DNA of 40,828 nt from an uncultured Clostridia bacterium. GTDB lineage: Bacteria; Bacillota_I; Bacilli_A; RF39; UBA660. The position numbers and the translations under genes were made by a program. The notes below the pieces were generated by a model, which searched no databases, had not been told where the DNA came from, and was given only the letters and a program-made list of their open reading frames with translations. Shown piece by piece: positions 1 to 9,157 of the stretch. Every line of letters begins with the position of its first letter. Position 1 is the stretch's first letter. The DNA is taken from NCBI GenBank assembly GCA_947643225.1, contig CANRVH010000011.1, positions 1 to 40,828 on the forward strand. Reading direction: 5' to 3'.

Positions 1-142
1 AAATGCGATGAATTTGTTCGAAAAAATGTGTCTAAAAACTTGACATAAATCCAAGGAGCATATTATACTATATACTGACATTTTCAAAAAACGATACAAC
101 ATGACATTATCACAAAATGATTACATTTGTTACTAAAATATA

Positions 143-171
143 TTGTTATTTTTAGGAAATTGATATATAAT
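143..171 (+). promoter_or_regulatory. Sigma-A promoter of the first gene
   Basis: TTGTTA at 143-148, a 17-nt spacer and a perfect TATAAT at 166-171 place transcription start near 178, just before the AGGAGGG ribosome-binding site at 187-193. A second promoter-like pair lies upstream (TTGACA at 40-45, TTATAC at 63-68, 17-nt spacer) and could give a longer leader. No gene is visible in 1-197. Confidence 0.65.
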
Positions 172-197
172 ATGTATTAGTTTTTTAGGAGGGTTAT

Positions 198-977
198 ATG
201 GTTGAGAGGATAATTAAAGAAATAGATGGACATAGCATATACTTAAAATATGATCAGGATAATTACGATATTGAATATGTTGAATTATATCAAAAAACTA
301 TTTTGAGAAGGTTAGCTGATGATAAGATAATCCGAATTTTTGATGGTAAAATAGGATTTATTGTTCAATGTAATACAGACAAATATATCAATTTTTTAGT
401 CACTACAAAAAGGAATGATTATGGTAGGGAGGTTATTGAATTTGAACATTATGTTGATAGTGGTCATTTAATGAAGATGAGAGTGTTTCCTTGTTCTAGT
501 ACTGAACTTTCTGCATTACGTTTAACAGATCGTTCTTATTTAGTAGGTGATAATTGTATATATAATTTAGAAAAAAAGACAGAGAGTTTTAAAAATATAT
601 ATCATGATCAAAGCATTAGAGATTATTTTGATGAGAATGTATTATTGGTATCTGAGGAAAGAAATATCTTTTCTTTTAGAGATGATCTTATTGATACGAT
701 AACTTATGGTATGAATCCTGAAACATTTGAAATTGTCACACCTATTTGGAGTGATTTACAGCAAAGACTTATTCGTCTTTATTCTAAAGAGAAAGTTGTT
801 CAATTGAATGAAGAAGGAAAGATTTATGGTACAGATGTGGGTACGGTTACGATCTGTTTTGAAGTTGATCAATATTTGTACTTATTAGCAGGTTATTTTG
901 ATCAACCTGTTGGAGTTTATTTAGATGATGAATGTAACATTAATAAAGAATTTATGAAAAAATTTGTCGAAAAGTAA
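198..977 (+). CDS. Hypothetical protein, 259 aa, lies before yabP
   Basis: I do not recognise this protein. It is soluble-looking, with no signal peptide or membrane segment, and rich in Asp, Glu, Ile and Tyr. Hydrophobic stretches alternate with short charged turns, which could fit a mostly beta (propeller-like) fold, but this is only an impression. The ATG follows AGGAGGG at 187-193 by four bases, a short but usable spacing. It has its own promoter and is followed by a terminator, so it is probably a single-gene unit. In B. subtilis this position, upstream of yabP, holds genes such as yabO; this protein does not look like an S4-domain protein. Coding potential is good (long, properly signalled), function unknown. 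Confidence 0.8.
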   Translation: MVERIIKEIDGHSIYLKYDQDNYDIEYVELYQKTILRRLADDKIIRIFDGKIGFIVQCNTDKYINFLVTTKRNDYGREVIEFEHYVDSGHLMKMRVFPCSSTELSALRLTDRSYLVGDNCIYNLEKKTESFKNIYHDQSIRDYFDENVLLVSEERNIFSFRDDLIDTITYGMNPETFEIVTPIWSDLQQRLIRLYSKEKVVQLNEEGKIYGTDVGTVTICFEVDQYLYLLAGYFDQPVGVYLDDECNINKEFMKKFVEK

Positions 978-990
978 TTTATAATAATTG

Positions 991-1019
991 GGCACTTGTT
1001 CTTAGTTAGTGTCTTTTTT
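991..1019 (+). terminator. Intrinsic terminator after the first gene
   Basis: GGCACT (991-996) pairs with AGTGTC (1008-1013), one G-T wobble, 11-nt loop, followed by six T residues. It separates the unknown gene from yabPQ. Confidence 0.55.
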
Positions 1020-1095
1020 ATTAGATAATATTAAATATTTTTAATTACTTCTATTTTGTTTTTTTCTTGCATATTCTTTTACGGGAGGAAATTAA

Positions 1096-1386
1096 ATGGA
1101 CAAGATAGATGGAAGCAGTGCATATAATCATACAATTACTTTAGTTGAAAGAAAGTCTTTAATGACAAGTGGGGTAAAAAAAATAGAAAACTTTGATGAT
1201 ACACAATTTTTAATGGATACAGTAATGGGCTTTTTATTAGTAAAGGGAGAGGGACTTGAACTGATTAAATTAGATACTATTCAGGGAAATGTTTCTATTA
1301 AGGGAACAATTAAAAGTTTAAGTTACTTAGATGAAGATTTAAAAAAAGAAAAGGAAAATAGTCTTTTTAATCGATTATTTAGATGA
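1096..1386 (+). CDS. yabP: Sporulation protein YabP
   Basis: A 96-aa protein of the YabP/YqfC family. The family pattern is visible throughout: an N-terminal strand ending near residue 26 in a TSGVKKIENFD segment, then the central TVMGFLLVKGEGLELIKLD segment, then the VSIKG strand and a short C-terminal basic tail ending FNRLFR. In B. subtilis YabP is a sporulation protein encoded with yabQ and divIC, and this order is preserved here. GGGAGG lies eight bases before the ATG. The stop is TGA, the only TGA terminator among the intact genes here, and it overlaps the yabQ ATG as ATGA, which implies translational coupling. Its presence argues that the organism forms spores or descends from a spore-former. 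Confidence 0.88.
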   Translation: MDKIDGSSAYNHTITLVERKSLMTSGVKKIENFDDTQFLMDTVMGFLLVKGEGLELIKLDTIQGNVSIKGTIKSLSYLDEDLKKEKENSLFNRLFR

Positions 1387-1661
1387 TTAATTTAAGTTTA
1401 CAGATTTATTCTATTATTTATACTTATTTATATGGAATACTTTGCTCTTTATTGGTTAATTTATTTTATCGACTCCTTTTTTTTAGAAGACGGATGTGGA
1501 AAATTATTTTTAATTTAGGGTTTGTTCTTTTACTTAGTATCCTTTATTTTTTCTTTCTAGAATTAATAAATCATGGGTATATTCATTTATATTTTTTGCT
1601 GGTTTTTCTTTTAGGTTTTTTGACTACTTTTAGTTTATTTAAAAAAAACATACGTAAATAA
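1383..1661 (+). CDS. yabQ: Spore cortex/coat membrane protein YabQ
   Basis: A 92-aa, very hydrophobic protein with about four membrane spans (roughly residues 5-27, 39-56, and two between 58 and 85) and a basic C-terminus. Sequence identity is hard to judge for so simple a protein. The call rests on size, membrane character and position: it starts inside the yabP stop codon and is followed by divIC, as in B. subtilis. YabQ in B. subtilis is a membrane protein needed for cortex formation. There is no independent ribosome-binding site of note, which fits coupling to yabP. Confidence 0.78.
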   Translation: MINLSLQIYSIIYTYLYGILCSLLVNLFYRLLFFRRRMWKIIFNLGFVLLLSILYFFFLELINHGYIHLYFLLVFLLGFLTTFSLFKKNIRK

Positions 1662-1693
1662 ATGTCAACTTTTTTCTAATTTTATCAATCTGG

Positions 1694-1722
1694 TTGTTAT
1701 TTTTATTTACTTGTTTTATACT
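1694..1722 (+). promoter_or_regulatory. Sigma-A promoter of divIC
   Basis: TTGTTA at 1694-1699, a 17-nt spacer and TATACT at 1717-1722. The predicted start near 1729 is just upstream of the AAAGGG ribosome-binding site. This separates constitutive divIC from the sporulation genes before it. Confidence 0.6.
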
Positions 1723-1747
1723 TTATGATAGAAAGGGTAGTGGTTAG

Positions 1748-2059
1748 ATGGCAGACATAAAAACTAATAAAGAGAAAAAAGTGAAAAACAAGAAAAAAAG
1801 ACGACTTTTTCTTTTAGGTGGGTTATCTATTTTAATCATTGCTTTTACTACTTATACTACAGGAAAGTATTGGGTTCAAATCTATGATAAATATCAAGAA
1901 AATAAAAAATTGGATAAAAAGTTAGAAAAACTAAAGAAAAAAGAGGAAGCTTTAAAAGTTGATGTTGGGAAGATGCAAGATGCTGATTATATTGCAAGAT
2001 ATGCAAGGGAAAAGTATTTATATAGTAAAGATGGGGAATTTATTTTGAGTATTAAATAA
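1748..2059 (+). CDS. divIC: Cell division protein DivIC/FtsB family
   Basis: A 103-aa bitopic protein with the septum-formation-initiator layout: a strongly basic cytoplasmic N-terminus (about residues 1-22), one membrane span (about 23-43), then an extracellular coiled coil rich in Lys and Glu heptads (about 50-75), and the typical C-terminal block ARYAREKYLY followed by a short hydrophobic strand. DivIC/FtsB proteins join FtsL and DivIB in the divisome at the septum. Position after yabPQ and before tilS matches B. subtilis, with yabR, spoIIE, yabS and yabT missing here. It is preceded by its own promoter. Confidence 0.88.
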   Translation: MADIKTNKEKKVKNKKKRRLFLLGGLSILIIAFTTYTTGKYWVQIYDKYQENKKLDKKLEKLKKKEEALKVDVGKMQDADYIARYAREKYLYSKDGEFILSIK

Positions 2060-2072
2060 ATTCTTTTTTGGT

Positions 2073-2101
2073 GTTTTATTTATATTAATTCATGATATAA
2101 T
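2073..2101 (+). promoter_or_regulatory. Extended -10 promoter of tilS-ftsH
   Basis: TATAAT at 2096-2101 is preceded by TGA at 2093-2095, an extended -10 (TGn). The -35 (GTTTTA at 2073-2078, 17-nt spacer) is weak. Start is expected near 2108. Confidence 0.5.
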
Positions 2102-2123
2102 AATTAAGAGTTGTGGTGATTTC

Positions 2124-3446
2124 ATGAAAAGAAATATATTAATAGATCGTGAGTTTGAATTTAAGGAAGGAGATACGATTGTTATAGGTTGTTCTAGTGG
2201 GCCTGATTCTATGGCCTTAATGGATATGCTTTTAGCAATTAGAGAAAGGTATTCTTTAAAATTAGTTTGTGCTCATGTTAATCATAATGTTCGAGTAGAA
2301 AGTAAATTAGAAGAGGAGTATCTTAGAGATTATTGTATTCAAAATCATTTGATTTTTGAGACAATGAAAATAGAAAAATATGGTGATGATAATTTTGAAA
2401 ATGAGGCTAGAAATATTCGGTATCATTATTTTGAAGAACTAGTTCATAAATATCATGCTAATTACTTGATGACTGCCCACCATGGTGATGATTTAATTGA
2501 AACCATATTAATGAGAATGGTTAGAGGATCTAATTTAAGTGGGTATTCTGGGTTTAAAAAATGTGTTGATATGGGGAGTTACTATTTAGTTAGACCATTA
2601 ATTCGATTTACAAAGGAGGAACTAGTTGAATACGATTCAAAATATCATATTCAATATTTTAATGATAGTAGTAATAAGAAATCTGTTTATACTAGAAATC
2701 GATATCGAAAAAAGGTCTTACCATTTTTAAAGGAAGAAGAGCCTAATGTTCATCAAAAGTTTTTGAAATTTAGTGAGATTCTTCAAGAAGTTAGTATTTT
2801 TGTCAATAAAGAGAGAAATAAAGTTTTAAAGAAAGTGATTAAAAATGGTAAAATATCTATTGAGCAATTTTTAGAGGTGGATTTATTTTTACAAAAAGAG
2901 ATCTTGTATTATTTGATGCAAGAGTTTTATCAGGATGATTTAATTTTGATTCATGATAAACATATTGAATTAATTTTTAATGTAATTAAAACTAAAAAAT
3001 CTAATATGGTTATTGATTTACCTAATGGGGTACAAGCAATTAAAAGTTATGATGTATTTTATTTAAAAAGAGAAATGGATGAACTTACTTGTTATGAGAT
3101 TGAACTTAGTGAGTATGCTAAACTTCCTAATGGACATTATATTAAGAGAATAGCTTCTACTTCTGAAAATAGTAATCAGATATGTAAGCTTTCTAGTGAT
3201 GAAATTGTCTTACCTTTAGTTGTTAGGACTAGAAAACTAGGAGATAAAATTTACCTTAAGGGAATCGATGGTAGTAAAAAGGTTAAAGATGTTTTTATTG
3301 ATTGTAAGGTTCCTCTTGATGATCGTGATATGTGGCCGATTGTTGAAGATGGCTTAGGAAGAATCGTTTGGATTCCGGGATTAAAAAAAAGTAAATTTGA
3401 TAAGAAAAAAAGTGAAAAGTATGATATAATATTGAAATACTGTTAA
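2124..3446 (+). CDS. tilS: tRNA(Ile)-lysidine synthetase TilS
   Basis: This enzyme modifies C34 of the CAU-anticodon tRNA-Ile to lysidine with ATP and lysine, so the tRNA reads AUA. The PP-loop ATPase signature is seen as SSGPDS at residues 24-29 (SGGxDS in most homologues). It is followed by the HVNHNVR motif, then TAHHGDDLIET, then the R-rich segment that closes the catalytic domain. The C-terminal TilS_C domain is recognisable at about residues 365-435 (VRTRKLGDKIYL, VKDVFID, IVWIPG). The length of 440 aa is normal. It ends 13 nt before ftsH, with the ftsH ribosome-binding site between. The linkage with ftsH is conserved in Bacilli; hprT, usually between them, is absent. Confidence 0.94.
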   Translation: MKRNILIDREFEFKEGDTIVIGCSSGPDSMALMDMLLAIRERYSLKLVCAHVNHNVRVESKLEEEYLRDYCIQNHLIFETMKIEKYGDDNFENEARNIRYHYFEELVHKYHANYLMTAHHGDDLIETILMRMVRGSNLSGYSGFKKCVDMGSYYLVRPLIRFTKEELVEYDSKYHIQYFNDSSNKKSVYTRNRYRKKVLPFLKEEEPNVHQKFLKFSEILQEVSIFVNKERNKVLKKVIKNGKISIEQFLEVDLFLQKEILYYLMQEFYQDDLILIHDKHIELIFNVIKTKKSNMVIDLPNGVQAIKSYDVFYLKREMDELTCYEIELSEYAKLPNGHYIKRIASTSENSNQICKLSSDEIVLPLVVRTRKLGDKIYLKGIDGSKKVKDVFIDCKVPLDDRDMWPIVEDGLGRIVWIPGLKKSKFDKKKSEKYDIILKYC

Positions 3447-3459
3447 TTGGAGGAAGAAA

Positions 3460-5448
3460 ATGAATAATAAATTAAATAAAAAAACAATAAAAAAAGGAAT
3501 GTTACCTTATTTATTTCTTGTTTTGATGATGTTGGCTATTGTTTATTTAGTTAATACTTTAAATACTACAGTTCATGTATTAGATTATAATGAGTTTATG
3601 AATGATTTATCAGCTGGTAAGGTTACTAAACTTGTTATAACACCAAGAGATCGTGCGGGAATCTATGAGGTTAGAGGAAAAATTAAGAAGTATGCTGAAG
3701 GGGAGGAATTTTTTGTTAGACTTCCTTTGAGTCCTGAAGTGATGAAACAGATTGTTAATTATTCAGAATCACAAGATTTTAAATTTACAACTGTTGCTGA
3801 TCCTGAGTCTAGTTCCTTACTTTTGATTCTTGCTAATGTTTTACCATTAGTAGTTCTTGTTGGTGTTGCTTTCTTCTTTTTAAATAAGCAAATGGCGGGA
3901 AATAGAAGTAGCATGGATTTTGGAAAGAGTAAGGCAAGACTTTCTAGTGATAAAAATAAAGTTACATTTAAAGATGTAGCTGGATTAAAAGAGGAAAAAG
4001 AAGAGGTAAGCGAGCTTATTGATTTCTTAAAGAGTCCAAAGAAGTTTCAAAAATTAGGTGCTAGAATTCCTAAGGGAGTTTTATTAATGGGTCCTCCAGG
4101 AACTGGTAAGACATTACTTGCTCGTGCTGTTGCAGGAGAAGCTAATGTTCCTTTCTATTTTATTAGTGGATCTGATTTTGTTGAACTTTTTGTTGGTATT
4201 GGTGCTAGTCGTGTTCGTGATATGTTCCAACAGGCAAAAAGAAATGCACCTTGTTTAATTTTTATTGATGAAATTGATGCAGTTGGTCGTCAAAGAGGAA
4301 CTGGATTAGGTGGAGGACATGATGAAAGAGAACAAACTCTAAATCAATTGCTTACTGAAATGGATGGTTTTGGTGAAAATACAGGAATTATTATTATTGC
4401 TGCTACGAATAGACCTGATGTTTTAGATCCTGCATTACTTAGACCAGGTCGCTTTGATCGTCAAGTAACAGTTAGTCTACCTGATGTTGTTGGTCGTGAA
4501 GAAATCTTAAAAGTGCATGCTAAAAATAAAATTCTTGCTAAAGGAGTAACACTTACTCATTTGGCAAAACGAACTCCTGGATTTAGTGGAGCAGATTTAG
4601 AGAATTTACTTAATGAAGCTGCTTTACTTGCTGTTAGGAGAAATAAAAATGAAATTACAATGAGTGAAGTAGATGAAGCTACAGATCGTGTTTTGATGGG
4701 GCCAGCTAAAGTTAGTCGTCGATATAGTGAGAAAGATCGCAAATTGGTTGCTTACCACGAGGCAGGTCATGCTGTAATAGGGTTAAAACTTACTAATGCG
4801 TCTGATGTTCAAAAAGTTACGATTATTCCACGTGGAGCTGCTGGTGGATATAATATGATGGTTCCTAGTGAAGAAAAATTATGTTCTACTAAGACCGATT
4901 TACTTGAAGAGGTGACAGGACTATTAGGTGGACGTGTAGCTGAGGAAATTGTTTTTAAAGAAATTACAACTGGTGCTGAAAATGATTTTTCTAAAGCAAC
5001 GAAAATAGTCCGTGCTATTGTTTGTGAATATGGTATGAGTGATTTAGGTCCAATGCAGTTAGAACAACAAGAAGGAGCTGCATTCTTAGGAAGAGATTAT
5101 AACAAAACGCGAAATTTTTCAGAGAATGTTGCACAAGAGATTGATACAGAAATGAGAAAAATTATTAATAATTGTTATGATGATGCTAAAAAAATTATCA
5201 AAGATAACAGAAAACTGTTAAATTTAATCGCAGAAACATTATTAGAGTATGAAACATTAACAAAAGAGCAAATTGATTATTTAGTAGAAAATGGTCATAT
5301 GCCTGAAGAGAAAAAAGATAATTTAGAATCTATGTCTTTAACTTCTCTTAGAGAAATAGCCAAGGGAAAAGGTGTGAAAAATTATTCTAAATTAAATAAA
5401 ACTCAATTAATTGAGGAATTAGAAAAGTTAAATAATAAGGAAAGTTAG
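3460..5448 (+). CDS. ftsH: Membrane protease FtsH with Rho_N-like tail
   Basis: An ATP-dependent zinc metalloprotease of the cytoplasmic membrane that degrades membrane and regulatory proteins as a hexamer. Two membrane spans (about residues 13-32 and 121-141) flank the external domain. The AAA module shows Walker A GPPGTGKT at 211-218 and Walker B ending IDE at 269-271, followed by the second region of homology. The peptidase motif HEAGH is at 433-437 with a third zinc ligand, Asp509, in the ENDFSKAT segment. After the usual protease end there is an extra segment (about residues 621-662) with the [13 protein letters not shown]...[13 protein letters not shown] pattern of a Rho N-terminal/SAP-like helical domain. 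That tail is unusual for FtsH. Start ATG follows TGGAGGAAG. Confidence 0.96.
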   Translation: MNNKLNKKTIKKGMLPYLFLVLMMLAIVYLVNTLNTTVHVLDYNEFMNDLSAGKVTKLVITPRDRAGIYEVRGKIKKYAEGEEFFVRLPLSPEVMKQIVNYSESQDFKFTTVADPESSSLLLILANVLPLVVLVGVAFFFLNKQMAGNRSSMDFGKSKARLSSDKNKVTFKDVAGLKEEKEEVSELIDFLKSPKKFQKLGARIPKGVLLMGPPGTGKTLLARAVAGEANVPFYFISGSDFVELFVGIGASRVRDMFQQAKRNAPCLIFIDEIDAVGRQRGTGLGGGHDEREQTLNQLLTEMDGFGENTGIIIIAATNRPDVLDPALLRPGRFDRQVTVSLPDVVGREEILKVHAKNKILAKGVTLTHLAKRTPGFSGADLENLLNEAALLAVRRNKNEITMSEVDEATDRVLMGPAKVSRRYSEKDRKLVAYHEAGHAVIGLKLTNASDVQKVTIIPRGAAGGYNMMVPSEEKLCSTKTDLLEEVTGLLGGRVAEEIVFKEITTGAENDFSKATKIVRAIVCEYGMSDLGPMQLEQQEGAAFLGRDYNKTRNFSENVAQEIDTEMRKIINNCYDDAKKIIKDNRKLLNLIAETLLEYETLTKEQIDYLVENGHMPEEKKDNLESMSLTSLREIAKGKGVKNYSKLNKTQLIEELEKLNNKES

Positions 5449-5460
5449 TTTAACTTTTTT
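5441..5460 (+). terminator. AT-rich hairpin across the ftsH stop codon
   Basis: AAAGTTA (5441-5447) pairs perfectly with TAACTTT (5451-5457) around a 3-nt loop and runs into T residues. The TAG stop at 5446-5448 lies inside the stem. It is AT-rich, so termination may be partial. Confidence 0.45.
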
Positions 5461-5487
5461 GATAATATCATTTTTGTTTAGTATAAA
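5459..5487 (+). promoter_or_regulatory. Sigma-A promoter of the 147-aa ORF
   Basis: TTGATA at 5459-5464, a 17-nt spacer and TATAAA at 5482-5487. It starts within the T-run of the ftsH terminator, and the expected start near 5494 precedes the GGGGAG ribosome-binding site. Confidence 0.5.
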
Positions 5488-5511
5488 AAAATTATTTGGG
5501 GAGTTTTTTTA

Positions 5512-5955
5512 ATGAATAATAGTAATTATTTTTATGGTCAAGAGGGATCGAGATATTTTATCAATGTTATAAATTATCAGGATGTTATTAAAAATTATCG
5601 ATATGCATTGAAATTTTATTTTAATAATAAGTATTATTTTTTATCTGATTTAGAAAATTTTTCTAGATTTGTTTTAAAGTATTTTAAATTCTTTTCTAAT
5701 TTTGATTCTTTATTATTTAATGATAATCTAATTTCACAAGAGGATATTTTGAATTATTGTTTATATTATTATTATGGATTAGGAAATGGTCTTGGTCGTT
5801 TATCATTTAGTGAAGAATTACTTGGCATTTCTTATTCCCTTTATGAAGCTATTTCTAAAAAACATGTGGAAGGTTTTTCTAATTCTATTTATGCATTATT
5901 TTTAAATTGGTATAGAATAGATCAACTTTATACAAAAAAATATATTAAAAGTTAA
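5512..5955 (+). CDS. Hypothetical aromatic- and Asn-rich protein, 147 aa
   Basis: I do not recognise this protein. It is unusually rich in Tyr, Phe and Asn, with runs such as YYYYG and FKYFKFF, which partly reflects the AT bias. It has no clear signal peptide, no long membrane segment and no cysteine cluster. It has its own promoter-like element and a GGGGAG site before the ATG, and lies 23 nt upstream of dus. In B. subtilis the ftsH-dus interval contains coaX, hslO and folate genes, all absent here. It may be a lineage-specific gene. The full-length open frame with signals makes it likely to be translated. Confidence 0.65.
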   Translation: MNNSNYFYGQEGSRYFINVINYQDVIKNYRYALKFYFNNKYYFLSDLENFSRFVLKYFKFFSNFDSLLFNDNLISQEDILNYCLYYYYGLGNGLGRLSFSEELLGISYSLYEAISKKHVEGFSNSIYALFLNWYRIDQLYTKKYIKS

Positions 5956-5978
5956 ATTAAGACTATGTAGGGGTATTT

Positions 5979-6959
5979 ATGTGGAAGATAGAAGATTTAG
6001 AAATTAGTAATCGAGTGGTTTTAGCACCTATGGCTGGTATTTGTAATTCTTCTTTTCGAAGGATTTGTAAAGAGATGGGTTGTGGATTAATTTATGCAGA
6101 AATGGTTAGTGATAAGGCGATTACTTATGGTAATCAAAAAACAATAGATATGCTTTATATGACGGATATGGAAAGGCCCCTTGTTCAGCAAATTTTTGGA
6201 AGTGATGTAGATAGTTTTGTTCAAGCTGCTAAGTATATTGAGGAAAGTATGTGTCCTGATATTATCGATATTAACATGGGTTGTCCTGTTCCTAAGGTAG
6301 CAGTTAGGGCTCAAGCGGGTTCTGCATTATTAAAGGATCCTGATAAGATATATGAAATTGTAAAAGCAGTAGTAAATTCGGTGAGGATTCCTGTTAGTGT
6401 TAAAATTCGCAGTGGATGGGATTGTGACCATATTAATGCTGTAGAAGTTGCTAAAGTCTGTGAGAAAGCAGGAGCAAGTCTAATTTGTGTTCACCCTAGA
6501 ACTAGGAGCCAGGGATATAGTGGTAAAGCAGATTGGAGTATTATTAAATCAGTAAAAGAAGCGGTAAGTATTCCTGTAATTGGAAATGGTGATATTAAAA
6601 CTCCTGAAGATGCTAAGAAAATGTTAGATGAGACTTTATGTGATGCTATTATGATTGGTAGGGGAATACTTGGAAATCCATGGTTAATTCGAAATACAAT
6701 TTCTTATTTAGATGGGAATGATTATTTTCTTCCATCTAAGAGGGAAAGGGTAGAAATGTGTATTAGACATTTAAAGTATTTGAGTGAGTTAAAAGATGAA
6801 AAAGTTGCAGTTTTAGAAATTAGAAATCATGTAGCTTGGTACTTGAAAGGAATAGAAGGGGCTAATCTTATTAAAAATAAAATATATCAAAGTTCTCATA
6901 TTCATGATATATTACAGATATTAGAGATATTTTTGGGAGGAATGGAGAATGAAAAATAA
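5979..6959 (+). CDS. dusB: tRNA-dihydrouridine synthase, DusB type
   Basis: A flavin enzyme that reduces uridines in tRNA D-loops with NADPH. The TIM-barrel motifs of the Dus family are present: LAPMAG followed by FRRICKEMG near the N-terminus, the [10 protein letters not shown] active-site loop with catalytic Cys102, the KIRSGW strand, [13 protein letters not shown], and the phosphate-binding GNGDI and MIGRG segments of the FMN site. The length of 326 aa is normal. Its position before lysS matches B. subtilis dusB (yacF). Its end overlaps the next gene by 11 bp, so dus, the RDD gene and lysS form one translationally linked unit. Confidence 0.94.
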   Translation: MWKIEDLEISNRVVLAPMAGICNSSFRRICKEMGCGLIYAEMVSDKAITYGNQKTIDMLYMTDMERPLVQQIFGSDVDSFVQAAKYIEESMCPDIIDINMGCPVPKVAVRAQAGSALLKDPDKIYEIVKAVVNSVRIPVSVKIRSGWDCDHINAVEVAKVCEKAGASLICVHPRTRSQGYSGKADWSIIKSVKEAVSIPVIGNGDIKTPEDAKKMLDETLCDAIMIGRGILGNPWLIRNTISYLDGNDYFLPSKRERVEMCIRHLKYLSELKDEKVAVLEIRNHVAWYLKGIEGANLIKNKIYQSSHIHDILQILEIFLGGMENEK

Positions 6960-7575
6960 GGCTTATTTTGTACAAAGATTAGCGGCTTATATTGTAGATA
7001 TTATGTTGATTTCTGTTATTTCATCTTTATTAACATATCCTTTTACTACTAATGATACAGTGAAGAAATTAAATGAGCAGTCTGTTGAGGTTGTACAAAG
7101 TTATATTGATCAAAAGATTGATATTACTAAGTATCTTAGTCAAAGTTTAGATCTTAGTTATGAACAAGCAAAGGCAACTGGCTTTGCAAATATTATTGCG
7201 ATTGTTATTTTAGTTTTGTATTTTATTGTTTTTCAGATTTATCAAGATGGACAAACATTGGGTAAAAGATTGATGAAAATTAGAATTGTTAAAAATGATG
7301 GTAGTAGTTTAACTATGAATAATATGATCATTAGACAATTAATTAATCATTTTATTTTAGCTGATATTTTAGTTGCTATTATTACCTTATTTGGTAGGGA
7401 TTTTTATGTTTATGGTTCTATAGTAGTCGAAGTTGTTCAATATATCATTATTATTGCTACTTTGTTTATGATTATTATCAGAAAAGATGGTAGAGGAATC
7501 GCTGATTGTATTGCTGGGACTAAAGTTATTAATATAGGTCAAGAAGTTAAGGAGGAAGAAGTATGCGAGAGTTAA
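6949..7575 (+). CDS. RDD family membrane protein
   Basis: A 208-aa membrane protein with the RDD-family pattern. It begins with [16 protein letters not shown], holding the conserved R and D of the first helix. A second span lies around residues 81-100, followed by the [16 protein letters not shown] loop and further spans around 132-148 and 158-175. It ends in the [15 protein letters not shown] segment typical of the family. RDD proteins have no single agreed role; some are linked to ion or compatible-solute transport. A good ribosome-binding site (GGAGGAATGG) lies before the ATG inside dus, and it overlaps lysS by 13 bp. Confidence 0.85.
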   Translation: MKNKAYFVQRLAAYIVDIMLISVISSLLTYPFTTNDTVKKLNEQSVEVVQSYIDQKIDITKYLSQSLDLSYEQAKATGFANIIAIVILVLYFIVFQIYQDGQTLGKRLMKIRIVKNDGSSLTMNNMIIRQLINHFILADILVAIITLFGRDFYVYGSIVVEVVQYIIIIATLFMIIIRKDGRGIADCIAGTKVINIGQEVKEEEVCES

Positions 7576-9050
7576 GTGAACAAGAAAGGGTTAGAAGGGA
7601 AAAATTAGAAAAAATTGGAGAGTTTTGTAATCCTTATCCAGATCGTTTTTCAATTACACATAGCTTAAAAGAGGCATCATTGTTAGATGATGGGATAGAT
7701 TCAGTTGCTGTAGCAGCTAGAATTGTTTTTATGCGTAAGATGGGAAAGATGAGTTTTTTGAAACTTAGAGATATTGATGGTGAATTACAAATTTCTTTAA
7801 AAATAGATCTTTTAGGAGAGGAAGTTTATCAATTTTTCAAAAGTTATGTTGATCTTGGAGATTATATTGGGGTAAAGGGAGAAATCTTTACGACTCAAAC
7901 TGGAGAAAAAACGTTACGTGCTTTTGAGTTTCAGTTTTTGGGAAAGGCTTTAAAACCTCTTCCAGAAAAGTTTCATGGACTAACAGATCCTGAACAATGT
8001 TATCGTCATCGTTATGTTGATATGATTATGAATGAGGATACTCGTAACCGTTTTAAAATTAGGATGAATTTTATTCGTGAATTGCGTCATTATCTAGATA
8101 ACTTAAATTATTATGAAATAGAATCTCCAATTTTGAATAATAAAGCAAGTGGTGCAGTAGCTCGTCCTTTTGTTAGTCATCACCATGCTCTTGATATGGA
8201 TGTTTTTCTAAGGATAGCACCTGAAACTTATATGAAAAGAGCGGTTATTGCTGGACTTCCAAAGGTTTATGAAATTGGTAGATGTTTTAGAAATGAAGGA
8301 ATAGATGCTACTCATTTGCAAGATTTTACAATGATTGAGGCATATCAAGCTTATTATAATTATGAAGATAATATGAAATTGATTCAGGATATGTTGCAAA
8401 CGATTATTTATAATGTATTTGGAACTTTAACTATTACTGTTGGTGATAGAGAAATCGATATGTCTGGAAATTGGCCTAGGGTATCTTTTAGAGAATTGAT
8501 TTTGAAACATGCTAATATTGATATTAATGAGTATGATACTTGTGAGAAATTAGTTTCTAGAATTAAAGAGGATAAGATTGAATTGGATAGTGATACTCCT
8601 ATTGATAAGCTTGGCTATGGTAATTTAGTTGATTATCTTTATAAAAAAGTAGCACGACCTCATATAATTGAACCAATTTATTTGACAGAACATCCAATTA
8701 CCTTATCTCCACTAGCTAGGAGTAATGATGATAATCCTACTATTGTTGATCGTTTTCAATTAGTTGTTAATGGTGCAGAAATTGTAAATGGTTATAGTGA
8801 ACTTGTTGATCCTCAAGAACAGGAAAAAAGATTAATTGAGCAATCTCAGTTAAAAGAAGGAGGAGATGAAGAAGCTATGGATATGGATTATGACTATATT
8901 GGTGCAATGGAATATGGGATGCCACCAATTTCTGGTTGGGGTATGGGAATAGATCGAATTATTCAATTATTAACAGGAAGTGATAATATTCGTGATGTTG
9001 TAATGTTTCCATTAATGAGACCAATTTCAGAAAATTTGGAACAAGATTAG
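7563..9050 (+). CDS. lysS: Lysyl-tRNA synthetase, class II
   Basis: It charges tRNA-Lys. The N-terminal OB fold for the anticodon (about residues 50-145) is followed by the class II catalytic core: motif 1 near the ESPIL segment, motif 2 at CFRNEGIDATH, and motif 3 at WGMGIDRIIQLLTG near the C-terminus. The length of 495 aa is typical. Two places differ from the common bacterial form. The stretch after FRNEGI reads DATHLQDFTM rather than STRHNPEFTM, and the glycine-rich segment before motif 3 reads PPISGWGMG. These may mark a divergent LysRS subgroup. AAGGAGG lies before the ATG, within the RDD gene. Confidence 0.93.
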   Translation: MRELSEQERVRREKLEKIGEFCNPYPDRFSITHSLKEASLLDDGIDSVAVAARIVFMRKMGKMSFLKLRDIDGELQISLKIDLLGEEVYQFFKSYVDLGDYIGVKGEIFTTQTGEKTLRAFEFQFLGKALKPLPEKFHGLTDPEQCYRHRYVDMIMNEDTRNRFKIRMNFIRELRHYLDNLNYYEIESPILNNKASGAVARPFVSHHHALDMDVFLRIAPETYMKRAVIAGLPKVYEIGRCFRNEGIDATHLQDFTMIEAYQAYYNYEDNMKLIQDMLQTIIYNVFGTLTITVGDREIDMSGNWPRVSFRELILKHANIDINEYDTCEKLVSRIKEDKIELDSDTPIDKLGYGNLVDYLYKKVARPHIIEPIYLTEHPITLSPLARSNDDNPTIVDRFQLVVNGAEIVNGYSELVDPQEQEKRLIEQSQLKEGGDEEAMDMDYDYIGAMEYGMPPISGWGMGIDRIIQLLTGSDNIRDVVMFPLMRPISENLEQD

Positions 9051-9157
9051 AGATTCTTTTTATTCATTAAGATAAAGGTAGGCAGTAGTGAGATGTTTAA
9101 AGTGAGAAGTAGAGTGGTTGAAGGATTTATGTAAAAAATAAGTTAGGTGGTGTATTT

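Noticed and set aside
4557-4742. Minus-strand frames opposite ftsH, dus, lysS, rpoB, rpoC, tuf and murD
   Set aside because: All lie antisense to strongly conserved genes, lack ribosome-binding sites and promoters, and arise from codon bias.
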